In this document: piece by piece, positions 11,752 to 22,990 of the stretch | Layout: the number at the start of each line of letters is the position of its first letter | Position numbering within the stretch: position 1 is the stretch's first letter | Source of the DNA: Centroberyx gerrardi | Lineage: Eukaryota; Chordata; Actinopteri; Beryciformes; Berycidae | NCBI RefSeq assembly: GCF_048128805.1 | Contig: NC_136001.1 | Coordinates: forward strand, 6,020,001-6,084,000 | Direction: 5' to 3' | Length of the DNA stretch: 64,000 nt | Made by a program: the position numbers and the translations under genes | The notes under the pieces: model-generated | What the model was told of the DNA's origin: nothing | The model's input: only the letters and a program-made list of their open reading frames with translations | Database searches by the model: none

Positions 11752-12274
11752 TTCCCCGGTTTTCACTCCGCTTTATCCAGACTGAGCTCTTCACGACGGG
11801 AAAATATCAGCCACCGGCCCGGACTTTATCAAACATTATCTCCTCCACACACCGAGACAGTGGCCGTGCCTGTGCCTTATGAAAACAAGCTGTGCAACTG
11901 TACATGCCCGAATGTGAAAGCAAGAAAACGTCCGCCCACTTCCTAACTTTGACGGATTTAGTGTGATGCACATGCAAACGTGTTGATATATGCTTGGAAA
12001 TGTAGGGCAAAAAAGGGGCAAATGAACAAAATACATACTAACAAAGCACAACTAAAAATGTATGGCTGAAAAATATTTTAGCGTGCACAGAATTCATGCC
12101 CGACACTGAATACAAACATGCAGACCGCTGTACAAATTGTTTTTTTTTAATTGAATTAAAGCTATTTGTGTAATTTTGTTACAAAGTCAGACTCATTACT
12201 GTCAGATAACGGAATAAAGATGACTTCCTTGGGGCCTATATCGATTATCAGCCTTTGCATCAGTTGTATACACA

Positions 12275-12327
<53 letters not shown>

Positions 12328-12697
12328 ACATACACACACCTCCTTGTCAAACAGATTGTGTAATAGCTCACTACAACAAGGTGGAATATACATTACCATA
12401 TAAAATGTAGTTAGCCAATGCCATTATATGGTATGGGCCTATTCAAATCTGACATGTGCAACTTAAAAACATTGTTATCGCTATAATAAAGTCCATTTAA
12501 TTGAAAAACAGTTAAGCAGTGTTTCCTTGGCTAAACAAACAACATATCTCCTCTTAATAATGATAATAATGTTTTTGAAACACTGGGCCTACTTTCTGCG
12601 CTGCCACATGACTGTGTGCGCAACGTTTGGTCATTTTTATCATCCGTGTTCCACGCTGACGGGACCTGCCCATCCGTCTCGTACCTGGACCCACACC
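11752..12697. other. spacer between ccn5 and the P2Y-like gene
   Basis: It holds the 5' flank of the receptor and the 3' UTR of ccn5, both on the minus strand. No further exon. A minus-strand ATTAAA near 12494 could serve ccn5. The CA microsatellite at 12270-12335 is listed separately. Confidence 0.4.
12270..12335. repeat. (CA)n microsatellite
   Basis: About 30 CA units, slightly interrupted by TA near the right end. Confidence 0.95.
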
Positions 12698-15600
12698 TTA
12701 CAGCCAGGGCAGGGCCCTCCAGGCTGCCGGGGCCTGGGGACAATTGGAGGCGCTGCAGGAGCAGGACTCGATCACCATGACCTGCTGCTGAGTGAGCCTG
12801 CCTTGGGGGCAGAGGAAAGCCATCGGCACCGTCCGGGTGCGGTAGGGGCTGCAGCAGCGGCCCTCCGGACAGGCCAGGCCGCAGAACCTGGGGCGGTAGG
12901 CCCTGGCGCTCCAGCAGCCCTGGTGTTCAAGACGAATGGAGAGCAATGAACTGTAGCTGCTCTCGCACGCCCCTGACCCCTGAAATGCACAGTGGATTAC
13001 AGCCATGGAGTAAGTTGGGGTGGTAAAGTGTGGCAGATGAGGTGGCTAGTGAATGTTGCTGCCTGTCTGATGGTTCTGTAGATTTATGACGGTGTAGCCT
13101 GATGTCCTCTATAGTCACCACGTGTGGCATCATTCTTTTGACTTCTGAATTGGGCACAAAGGATTGTAACATCAAATCCTGTGTATTGGTAAAAGCCAAA
13201 GTAAGTAGGCCTACAAATTTGATCTTCCAGTTTTATCATTACAAAGCAGCACAAAGATCAAGCCAAAAAAAAAGAAGCCAGGAATCTATTTGGAATTCTA
13301 AAATAAAATAAAAAACACATCAGGAAGCATTCAGGACCAGCTGATAGATTGGTGACCTACGTCTAATAATTCATCACACTGACCAAATAATAATATCTGG
13401 TCAGTCATCAGTTATTGGTCCACTTTGTCCCCAGAAACCTAGTCCATATAAGCAGGCTTGGAAGGTTTGGTGACAAATGATGTGCAGAGTCTGCCCTTGA
13501 TTATAACATTGAATTATTAACTTTGAATTATGAACTTTGAAATGGGTGTGCTAGATTGCACATCTTGCCACATAAAGATACCATCGACCATACAGCACTT
13601 CTTTGTCCTACTTTCACTATTTGATCAAGGCCAACTCCTGCAGTCTGTCATCCGCCCACTGACACTAACTCCACCTACCTTTAGGATGGGCCAAATCTTC
13701 CCCTTGTTGAACTACCTTAGTAGTATGTAGTAAGTACCTTAAAAGAAAACTCCACCCACAGATACTCTTACATTGTTATATATCATCAATCTTAGTTAAT
13801 TATTAAGTTATTTTGTGCTTAAGTGTTGTAATTTACTTTGCTGGTGTACCCACTTTTCCCTCAACTTCCCTTGTCTACTTCGACTGCAGTTAGTGATTTC
13901 ATACGTTTCCCAGAATGCCTTTCAGAAGGGGCGTGAACTTATTGCTTACAATCAAAGGTGGCCATATGGACTCTTCTGCAATGGATTTCTTGAACGTCGG
14001 TGCAAAATGGCGGCTCTAGAAAGAAGCCCTTTCTCTTTGATTCTAAAACCTGATGTTTACCATTGATGTTTCGCTGAAACGCTGAAACATTTTCTGCTAT
14101 CAAACTCCATAGTAGCTGCTGGAAATATCTCAAGGTGACGTCACATTGTCTACGTTTGGCCAGTTCATGGCACACCACCAATAGGCGTCTTTTTTAACAG
14201 TGTTTAAGTGTTGATTTTTCCTTTAAAAGCATCTGTCCACTGACCAGTTGCAGCCTGCGGGGCACCAGGGGCGGAGCCTGGCACGGTCTGACCTGGCACA
14301 GTCTGGTCTGGGTCTGCGGGCGGCAAGCCCAGTTCTTGTTTGAGCTGCGGGTGGAGACACCTGGGCCACAGCTGCGGGAACAGGGGCTCCAGTCCGTGGT
14401 CCGCTCGATGCAGTTGGAGATCAGGCCGGCAGACTGGCCCGACAGCCCGCCCCCATAGTCCTGACGCGCCCTCTCCATTCTCTCCCCTGGAAAGGAACAC
14501 CAATGGGGAAAATATTTGACGTACGCATCCAGCTGAAAGTTGTGTGTGTTTGGACTGGACGGCTTCGATCAAAGGTTACGTATCAGAAAGTCCAGAACCT
14601 ATATGCACAGGCTGAAATGTTGTAAACTGCTGCTGAGGTGAGGTCACTGTGGTTAGAATAGCGCAGTGTTTTGTTTGATCCTGACGCCCCTTCTGTTTTG
14701 AGAAGTCCACCTGTGTCTTCACGACCCCAAAACGACCCTAAACCATTCTGTTATTTGACTGTGGGGCTGCTGGCGTCCAAACACCGCTGTGCTGACTTTG
14801 ATTTAACAGCAGCGTTTTGCGCCTCACAGGAAATAGCTGAAAATCATCCAAATTCTCCTGCGTTTTGCTCAAGTAGTTTTATCCTGGCAAACATGCAATA
14901 AATCTCTCCACAGTGTTCAAAATAGTCCTGTTAACTCTCCCTTTTGACTCCATCGTTACTGATTGACTCATTGGTAAAGACTGATAGAAAATCATTACAA
15001 GCTAATCATTTTTGAACCTTTATTTATCCAAAGACGACTGAGCTCCATGCTCTTCTCCAGCAACACCCACATTCACACTGAGAGCTGCCCAGTGCAACCA
15101 CAGTCTTCTCCACCGGAGCAGCTGGGGTTCAGTGCCTTGCTCAAGGGCACTTTGACTGTAGTTGTTGAGGGAGGGGGCAATGTTACTCATTAATTTCAGA
15201 AAACTAGGTTCCTATGGAGACAGGTGCCTAGGAGAGGACTTGGCAATGATTCGGTTCTGAGACCTTTGTCAGGCAAAAAAAAGGCAGGCAGTTTTTTGCC
15301 TAAGGTCTCAGAACCGAAACGTTGCAATTTTTCAATAAAATGTTTTAGTTGCAAGTAAAGATGGTGTGCGGGAGTCTCTTTGCATGTACTAATTCACTTT
15401 CCTCAATCAATCCAGGGATTTGAACCGGCAACCTTCCAGCTACAAGCCCACCTCTTTAAAGCTGCAATAAGCGATTTTTCTGACCACTAGAGGGTGATAG
15501 AAACCGCAACACACTTGTAAATAAAGCACAACAAAGCCACTGCACTACGGAGGCCTACGAAGGACAAATGAAGGATAAATGCTAATAGCTAAGCTAAACG

Positions 15601-18600
15601 TACCTGCTGAAAAGTCTCGCCGGTTAACAGTCTCACTTTGCCAGATCTTTCTCCCGCTGAAGGTTACATGTCCCATATGACAAGTGAAGAGGCAGGTAGC
15701 AAGTTTACTAGTTTAACAAGTTTACTCACTCGCTTCATGGATTCCGCCATTACGAGATTTTTTTCAGGAATGGGAGGGGGAGAGCGCTTCTTTCAAACAG
15801 CGAGGGAGGAGACAAGCTACTTTTAAAAAAATGAAAAGCTACTGAACGGAGCGGACTGACCGCCCTGTTCATCACAGTCTCATGTATTGAAATGGTATGT
15901 GTCATGTATTCATGTATTCCTCTATGCATGGCATTTAGCCATTACCTGCTGGGGGATCTGGGTAGATACTGTTGTCCAGGCCATCACAGACCCACTCCTT
16001 ACAGCAGCGCCCTGGTAGGCGCGCTAGCTGAGGGTTGGGACAGTTGGCAGTGGGCATCTGGAGGTCATCGGTGCACAGGGGCACGCAGGTCACCCCGCCG
16101 CCCAGACAGTGGCACAGCTGGGCACAGGAAGGCTGAAATGTCTGGCCCTCCTCCAGCCTCAAGCCGTTCCATTCACAACCCAGTTCGTTCTGACCTGCTC
16201 ACAGGAAAGGGAGGAAGAGCGGCGGGAAGAGGAGGGAAAAGGTTTCTACTGTGAAGTGGGTGAAAGAGACAAGGCGAGTACTACTGGTGTGCCAAGTCCA
16301 GGACGAGGCATGTGCAGACAAATACGGCATGTGAGGCATGTGTGGACAGATAACCAGTGAGCAACACTAAATCTATTCCACGCAACTGCTACTGTAAATA
16401 CAGTAGCTATTTTCTTTGGTACAGTGTAGTCAGGAATTGTATGAGTCAATGAGTAATATGTCAAATTACTGACAACTTTTTAAATGCATTTAAAACTACA
16501 TAGGTGTCTGTACTAGGGTTCGCTCTAGGTTTGATTAATTACATATTTATTGTACAGTTGATCAATACTATACTGGTTGTCTCCTGTTTGTCTACTGGAT
16601 ATTGACACAAATATCAGCTCTTTGCAGCTTCGATCCAGAATGAGCTATACTGGTATCAGCCTTCAAAAACCAAAACCCCATTCTGTACCCACCAACGCAC
16701 TCTCCAGGACCTCCGGGGTAGCTGGCGCTGTAGTCACACTGCAGGCCTCTCTGGGTGTCGCAGGGCAGCCGCTCGGTGCAGGCCTCGCCCTCCTGCCTGG
16801 CGCACACCTGGCAGCACCGGCAGCCGTCCAGGAGCAGAGGCACGCCAGCGGGGCAGCGCGGCGCGGCGGGCGAGCAGCGGCAAGGCCCGGTGCACAGCTG
16901 GCACCACACCTAGCTCACAGACAGGCAGGATGAACGGCAGTAGCACAGGTAAAAATAACACGCACTGCCGTCAAGTAAGTGGGAGTAACAAATAACAGCT
17001 GCTCTTGTTGATGTAAATGAGCAGCTTTCTGTGTATTTGTACGTTTTTGAGAAATTAAAACGGTCTGTGCTCCTTTTAAAAAAACAACAACCACGGAACA
17101 GTTTCACTTCATGTTGCTGAAACAATGCTGTTGAAACTCTTTCTGACTAGCTCTTCCTCCCCTCTTGGCTCTGACTCCCCCCCCCCCCCCCCCCCCCGTG
17201 GGACCTAAACCTTTCACCTACAATTTCATGTCAGACAGTCTAATGAAAATAGCTCAATTTCTATCCATGTTAAAGTAGCCTGTTGTAATTGACATTATTT
17301 CTTATCATTAAATATTGCGCTAATTTGAATATAGCCACTTCATTTAGAGCTGTTTGAATACATTTGCAGGAAGTTGGCTCCTTCTGCCATGCTCTGTGGG
17401 AGTTCATATTGGTATTGCAATGCCTGCTGGGACTGCCCTCGCTTTTAAAGCCAGCACTTTAATTGCCTCGTTTTCGAGGGAGCGTCAGAGGGCTGAACAG
17501 CCACTCGCCCTCGCTTCATTTGGCTCACTTGGTAATGTCCAGGCCGAGTGTTTAGGGGCCAAATCGGGATGTGGTGACCTCATCGTGCACCAGTTAGGTG
17601 TACATAAAAATTCCACCAAATAAAAACATCACAGATTTTTGAACAGTCCCGTCCCTCCCATCAAATAAACCTGCCTTTCTCTCCCTAACTGATATCCTAG
17701 TGGTTTACACATATGAATGATCCCTCCTTGTGTTATGTCCCGCCCCAATATCCTGTTTCAACAGGAAATACATCACATTAAAGATACTATAAAACCTCCT
17801 TGCTCTCAAAATGCCTTTTCATTGTGACTGAAGTATTGTACTTCACTACAGTTAAAATCACATCCATGACAGAGAACAAATTTTGGCGTCTCTATATGCA
17901 TTGCATCAGAAATTGGCCAATAGTTAATTCAATTTGTGTCAAACCTACTCAAACTGGAGGAAACATTACGTTAAATAACTGTAACATTAAATGCTCAAAT
18001 TTATCCATCATAGTTGCTTAGTTAACATCCATACAGCTACAGTATTATAGGTTTGTTAGCCTGGTTGTTGCTAGGTCACTAGCCTTGCTAGCTAGTTAGG
18101 TAGATAGATAACAATAGAAATATCAAGTTAGTAACATGAGTAATGGATGGGCATTTTCATTTTAGTAATAACATGAATTATAGAATCTTATATTTAAAAT
18201 GCTTAACATAGTGCATAAAATCATGCAATAGGCCTATCACATATTGAACTGTCTGTCCTCTCGTCCTTTTTACATTGCATTGGAAAGATCATATCTGTTT
18301 TTTAACAGTAACTCAGTAATTTACTACATTTTTTACTTTTACTTAAGTGGGTTTTTACACCAGTAATTTTTCTTCTACTAAAGTAAAATTGCAGCAAAGT
18401 ACCAGTACCTCTACCTCAGTAAGGTGTTTTGGTGCTCTTTCCATCCCTCACTGCTGTACTGGAACCTTGCTGTCTGAGTTGTCTGCTGTACACATGCTTG
18501 GGTTACTGGAGGGGATTTGTTTTGACAATATGACCTCAATTAACTTGCATGCTCCAAAATCTTGAGAGGAGCAGACAGGAAGAGGGTGCATTCTAAAACC

Positions 18601-20529
18601 ACGTTGAGTTTCAACAAGGTGAAGGTGTTCTCACACGACAGGAAAGTGGTTTCACACAAAACACTTGATTTAGACAAAGGATATAGACTACAGTGCACAT
18701 GCTACAAGAATGCAATCAAGTGCCAATGCCTGAGATTGACTGCGAGCAAACTGCTGTATGTCCAATGGGAAATGTACTTTTCCTGTTTGTATCTAGTTTA
18801 GTTTCTGTCTCTGGACATTTTCCCCTTGCAACAGTACAACCTTGTTTTTCAGAAACTCTTTAGGCTTTGTTCGATATTTGCTTTATCAGATGATATATAA
18901 TGGAGAATGACAAGAAAGATGGGGGAGAAAAAGAATAAGACCACTACATGACCTTGGAAATATTAGGATTCATCTGACATTTTGGTCATTCATATGGATA
19001 TATGGATATGCAGCTCTACCAACAGCTTCTTACAAAAAACAAAAACAAAAACAGATTCTTAAAAAAAATGGTTTTCTTAAAATCTGTCCCTAAGTTCTTC
19101 TTAATAAAGTTAGTAAATGTTAATGAAGTTTTAAATGAGTAAATATGTAAACATGCCTGTGATGAATGCTACAGTAGTTAGCTCTAAACCTTGTGCCCTT
19201 GACCTTAATTTGCTGGTTACCTTGTAACAACAGGCATGATGAGAGAAGATGAGAACGACTTGAGGTTTCAGTACAAGGAAGTCTCATACGCAGAGGAAGA
19301 GAGAATGTATTCTACATCCTGAACACATGATTTATGCACAGATTATTATAGACCATGTTTCACTAAAAAAACATACTGTACAGTAGTGTATGTTGTTAAG
19401 GGATCATCTGAGAAAAAAATGTTTGTAGAGTACAAATAGAGCAACTAAAATAAAAAATGCAAGTATTAGATTAACAAATACGTAGTGTTTTGATCAGTGT
19501 TTGTTTTGACCAGCACTGTATTTCGATAGTAACGTGACGGCAGCTGTGAAAGTGACCGCAGTTGTACAATACTTTAGAGTGCAGTTGTTTATTCAAGAGC
19601 GCAGTGAGCTTCCTCCTTCAAACACAATGGAGTTTTCCATTCTGAATGTTGATCAGGCCGCAGCACTTCAAGCCTGTTGTTTCTTCGACAAGGACAAGAA
19701 GAACGAGGCGAAACCAAAGCAAACAACACATGATCTTGGACTAGTTTTAGTGTGATAATCAGGTCCCAGAAAAAAAACACATGTAAAGCCATTGTGAAGG
19801 ACTTTCACCCCCTACTTTCTGGCTGTAGCTAATGTTATGATCATCATCGCACTAGCATATCAGTTGATGGCATGTCAAATTCCCTTTGAGGTCCAAAGGG
19901 GGGCTGCAGGTGAAATAAAATGATCTCCAACCTTGTGCTGATGGCCGTTCCCAAATCATCTTGTTGTGTGATCACATCTGTTCTAGACCCATGCTTTTTC
20001 CATTCATCGAAACTCATAAAGCAGCGTTAATTTAACCTCATGGCCTTTGCTTTGTAACACCAGACTCAAAGTCCTGTGCCTCAGACACTTAGTCTGCTGC
20101 AGTAGTCATAATTTACCTTGTTATAAAAGGCAGCAGGAACAGCCCAACCTCAGAATCCTTGTGATAAGTACAAAAAGCAGCCATTCACATTTCAGCCATA
20201 TCACATATTTACAGAACATCCAGATCCCAGCTCGGACCACAGCTTCCCACTTTACTATGAGAACAGAGAACTTGGATTCTGTCACAACCACACTGCCCTT
20301 TTCTATGATACTGCGTTGAAGTGGCTTTATTACTGATAGAGAATTGATTTAATGACCAAATTTGTGGATAATGATATAGCCTATCATTTTACATCCTAAT
20401 ATGATATAAGCACATTGGCTGGTGATCAAATCAGAAAAAATTACAATTGGAAACGTATAAGTTAGGTCTCACCTGAGTGACGATGCACAATAGCAAGGAG
20501 CCAACCAGCATGGTTTCTCTTTGGTCCAT
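12698..20529 (-). CDS. ccn5: CCN family member 5 (WISP2), with a CT domain
   Basis: Five coding exons: 20473-20529, 16693-16909, 15946-16194, 14245-14486, 12698-12979. Intron phases 0, 1, 1, 0; all GT-AG; total 348 aa. Domains: signal peptide (1-~22, MDQRETMLVGSLLLCIVTQ), IGFBP (~22-91, RCPAGVPLLLDGC, CCQVCARQEGEAC), VWC (~96-165, GQTFQPSCAQLCHC, GRCCKEWVC), TSP1 (~205-245, DWSPCSRSCGPGVSTR) and CT (~259-335, GCWSARAYRPRFCG, GRCCSPYRTRTV, IESCSCSASNC). IGFBP and VWC match CCN5 better than other CCNs. Mammalian CCN5 stops after TSP1, whereas this gene keeps a CT domain with all ten cysteines. The IGFBP exon carries an additional Cys near the predicted signal cleavage site (residue 22). CCN proteins are secreted matricellular regulators that bind integrins, proteoglycans and growth factors. 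Alternative: another CCN paralogue, judged less likely. Confidence 0.85.
13340..13450. repeat. dispersed repeat, second copy (ccn5 intron 4)
   Basis: The words CTGATAGATTGGTGACCT, AATAATAATAT, GTCAGTCATCAGT and GGTCCACTTTGTCCCC recur, with substitutions, at 10575-10665 in the same orientation and order. It is probably an old mobile-element fragment or a local duplication. Confidence 0.6.
13739..14226. mobile_element. TTAA-flanked MITE in ccn5 intron 4
   Basis: Left end CCTTAAAAGAAAACTCCACC and right end GATTTTTCCTTTAAAAG are inverted partners; TTAA lies at both edges (13739 and 14223). The interior (TGACGTCAC, GTTTGGCCA, CACCAATAG, AACAGTGTTTAAGTG) recurs at 41.66-41.81 kb. The TTAA target is the hallmark of piggyBac- and Kolobok-type elements. 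Its right edge is 18 bp from the ccn5 exon-4 donor. Confidence 0.7.
15250..15319. repeat. hairpin repeat
   Basis: TTCGGTTCTGAGACCTTTGT at the left and AAGGTCTCAGAACCGAA at the right form a ~25-bp stem around an A/G-rich loop. GGTCTCAGAACCGAAACGTTGC is a motif familiar from fish mobile elements. It lies in ccn5 intron 3. Confidence 0.7.
15456..15840. mobile_element. probable MITE in ccn5 intron 3
   Basis: The left end TTTAAAGCTGCAATAAGCG, followed by GACCACTAGAGGGTGATAG, is a recognised type of fish TTAA MITE end. I could not find the matching right end, so the boundary given is approximate. Confidence 0.4.
17178..17198. repeat. poly(C) tract
   Basis: Uninterrupted C run in ccn5 intron 1. 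Length is likely assembly-sensitive. Confidence 0.9.
17790..18455 (-). mobile_element. hAT-like non-autonomous repeat (family copy 1)
   Basis: The minus strand begins GATGGAAAGAGCACC and continues CTTTAGTAGAAGAAAAATTACTGGTG, corresponding to the fish repeat whose end reads GTGGAAAGAGTACT. The interior, with AACATCCATACAGCTAC and TTGCTAGGTCACTAGC, recurs at 30.08-30.6 kb; the end recurs at 24.74 kb. Located in ccn5 intron 1. Confidence 0.6.
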
Positions 20530-20617
20530 CTTTGCCAGCTCTTTGCGCTCTTTCTCTTTTTCAGTCCGTCTTCCCTCTTCTCCTCCTCTGCTGCTCTCCT
20601 CAGCAGAGCGAAGATGT
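20530..20617 (-). promoter_or_regulatory. ccn5 5' UTR and inferred start region
   Basis: Between the start ATG (20529) and ~28 bp downstream of the TATA box. The tract is pyrimidine-rich on the + strand (purine-rich in the transcript). The transcription start is inferred from TATA spacing only. Confidence 0.4.
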
Positions 20618-20644
20618 ATTATTAAAGCTGCCCCTGTCCATTCA

Positions 20645-20652
20645 TTTATATA
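20645..20652 (-). promoter_or_regulatory. ccn5 TATA box
   Basis: Minus-strand TATATAAA, 116 bp upstream of the ccn5 ATG, with a natural spacing for a ~90-nt 5' UTR. It fits the TATA-type promoters of inducible matricellular genes. Confidence 0.6.
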
Positions 20653-21448
20653 GTCTAGGGTCTGATGTCACAGGCGGTAGACTGCAATGTAAATAGTTAC
20701 TGGACAGGAATCAAAAATAGTCCTAATTCCACATTCCTGCAACTAACCTTTTCCTCTACCACCATCTGCCCCTGGATGGGGCTTTTCCTGCAACTCTTTT
20801 TTTAGACTGAAAGTCCAAACACATTTAATTGTGTTGTGGAAACCTGCTTTAGACAGTGATTGGAGATCTTGTAGGCTACGTCACTTCAGCTGATCAGGAC
20901 ACCAGATTAACCTATGGGCTCTTTGAAAATGTTGTCACTACTGTCACATTTTAGTGAAATTTCCAAGTAGGAAATTAACTTTAGTGTCTATCCAGGTGAA
21001 GCGATAGTTCTCACTTCTCACTGTTAGGCAGACTAGACTGCTGCTGTTTTGGCTGGGAGTCAATGAGAGTGTCTCACATTTAGACTAATAGAGGCTTATT
21101 TCATTTAGGCAAAACAAAGCAAAGGTCTTGGTAAGCTGCAGATAGCAATGTGAGATCCAGACATATCTTTTAAGTAAGTAAAAAATGATTTTGTTTAGTA
21201 GGTGCTCCCGTTTTGCACATGTGTATTATATGTGTTATATTGTAATTTTAGACAGCCATATGCATGTGTGAGATGAATTCCTTGCCCCTATGCGTTTCCG
21301 CTTTAGCAGACAAGGGCTTATATAGGCTCAGTATCTTCCTTCCTTCTCCGTTATCTTTGCTATCCATTTAGGTTGGATTTTATCTGTTGGAAGTGTCAGG
21401 GGCTGGTCATGCTGTAGACCCACATGCCAAACAGGGGCATGGCATGAT
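20653..21448. other. ccn5 upstream flank
   Basis: No coding exon. No further promoter motif that I would defend. Confidence 0.35.
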
Positions 21449-21494
21449 GTTTGTTCCCTTACCACTGTCACTAGACAGTGGTAAGGGAACAAAC
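21449..21494. repeat. perfect 20-bp inverted repeat
   Basis: Left arm GTTTGTTCCCTTACCACTGT, a 6-nt spacer, and its exact reverse complement. A second hairpin, CACACTAG-ACT-CTAGTGTG, follows at 21497-21515. Confidence 0.9.
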
Positions 21495-21685
21495 GTCACA
21501 CTAGACTCTAGTGTGTAAGAGAGATTGACCATGACTGGTATAGCCTACTTGTTTGCACAATTGCAGTCAGTCAGGTCTGTGATGTGGCATGTTGTCGACA
21601 TCTTAGTGTTGCAGCAGTGGCTGGAGTAATCAGCCTTCCCCTGCAAGCCAATAGAGGGTGACGTCTGTGTAAAATAGAACAATAG

Positions 21686-21955
21686 TTACGCATGGTAACT
21701 CTAGTTCTATGATCACAGGCAGAGCCCTCTAACAAGTCACCCTGCTGCTCCATGAGTCGCTGAAGTGGATGTAGAGAGGTACGCTCTCCTTTTATCGGGG
21801 GAGGATATAGGCCATCAGCTTGAGTGGGCTCATCCTGATTAGCTGAGTATGTGCATGCAAATTTCAGTGCGCTGAGGCAACTAGATGTGGCTAAACTAAT
21901 AGAGCCCTGTTAGATGGCTCTGCCTGTGCTCATAGAAATAGTTACCATGCATACT
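21686..21955. mobile_element. TIR element (MITE)
   Basis: CATGGTAACTCTAGTTCTAT and CACAGGCAGAGCCCTCTAA at the left are mirrored at the right by TTAGATGGCTCTGCCTGTG and CATAGAAATAGTTACCATG. Terminal repeats are ~45 bp. No ORF. Confidence 0.65.
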
Positions 21956-22677
21956 TATTGTTCTTATATGCTAAAGGGTTTAACTGATTTAGTTTTATAC
22001 AAGAGTCACATTCCATTAACATCCTTCGGGATATTTCAGTGGGGTGATGATATTTGGTTTTCACATAGTTCCAAATGGTGGAACTCTGATACTGAAGAAC
22101 AAATTTAATGGTTTTGTGATATGTTCCATTTGTGACGACAAGCACTTTACTTTTCTTGGTGGGTACAATTCAAAAAGAGAGAATTCCTTCTACCTCAAGC
22201 AAATTGAATTGAAGATTCAATGGTTGCAAAGTATCCAAACACACATATACTATAATTGGTGATATACTATACTTGGTGGATATTTTAACATAGCTGTGGA
22301 TGACTCATTAGACATTAGATTTTCCTTGTAAAGATGATCATAACACTAATACATGTATGAAATATGTCACTACCGAGCATGACTTTGGAGAGAAGCCAAT
22401 CCTTGTACCAAAGAGTTCATCTGGAGTAACAAAACTGGTTCTCAACAATCCAGAATAGACCTTTGGCAGCAACGCCTAGGTAGAGCGCATATGTGCACAC
22501 CAAGCAGCCAAAATCACGGTTGAATTTTGAAGCCAATAAGGAAGTGGCGGCAGATGGCAGTTCCTCTAACGTCCGCTAGATGCTGCATGGCTCCAAAAAG
22601 ACTCCAAACCGCCCCAACTCCATGCAAGTCAATGGGACCACAACCCAACTTCTCACTAAAAATAGAGCCTTTTCACA

Positions 22678-22990
22678 GTAGCCATTTTGATGTGTCATAG
22701 CAGGGTGAACACAGGTGTAACTAATAACATTAATGATGGCTCTCTTCCACGTAGGTGTTTACCCCGCTATGACACATCAAAATGGCTAAAACGGGGTTGT
22801 TTTCCTAGTGATTGACGGGTCGCCTGTCCAGTGATCGACAGGTCACCGATTACAAGCCAGTAGTAGGCAGTAGTAGGTCGTCCACAGGCTCTGTGGACGA
22901 CCCTCAGGCTCGCTCCAAAAAATGTCATGTCATGGCGGCGATCGTAAACCCAATCTTATGGTCCATCTTTTTTTACAGTCTATGGTAAGG
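22678..22990. mobile_element. composite MITE-like repeat with internal foldback
   Basis: CCATTTTGATGTGTCATAGC (22682) pairs with GCTATGACACATCAAAATGG (22770), giving a ~115-bp foldback. To the right, CCATCTTTTTTTACAGTCTATGG is the common end of a fish repeat class. The boundaries of the outer element are not resolved. Confidence 0.5.

Noticed and set aside
11752-11766. Five extra residues on the P2Y-like receptor
   Set aside because: That start is GTG; the ATG at 11751 has a good context and gives the normal length.
12166-12399. Frames rich in Thr-His or Val-Cys repeats
   Set aside because: Translation of a CA microsatellite.
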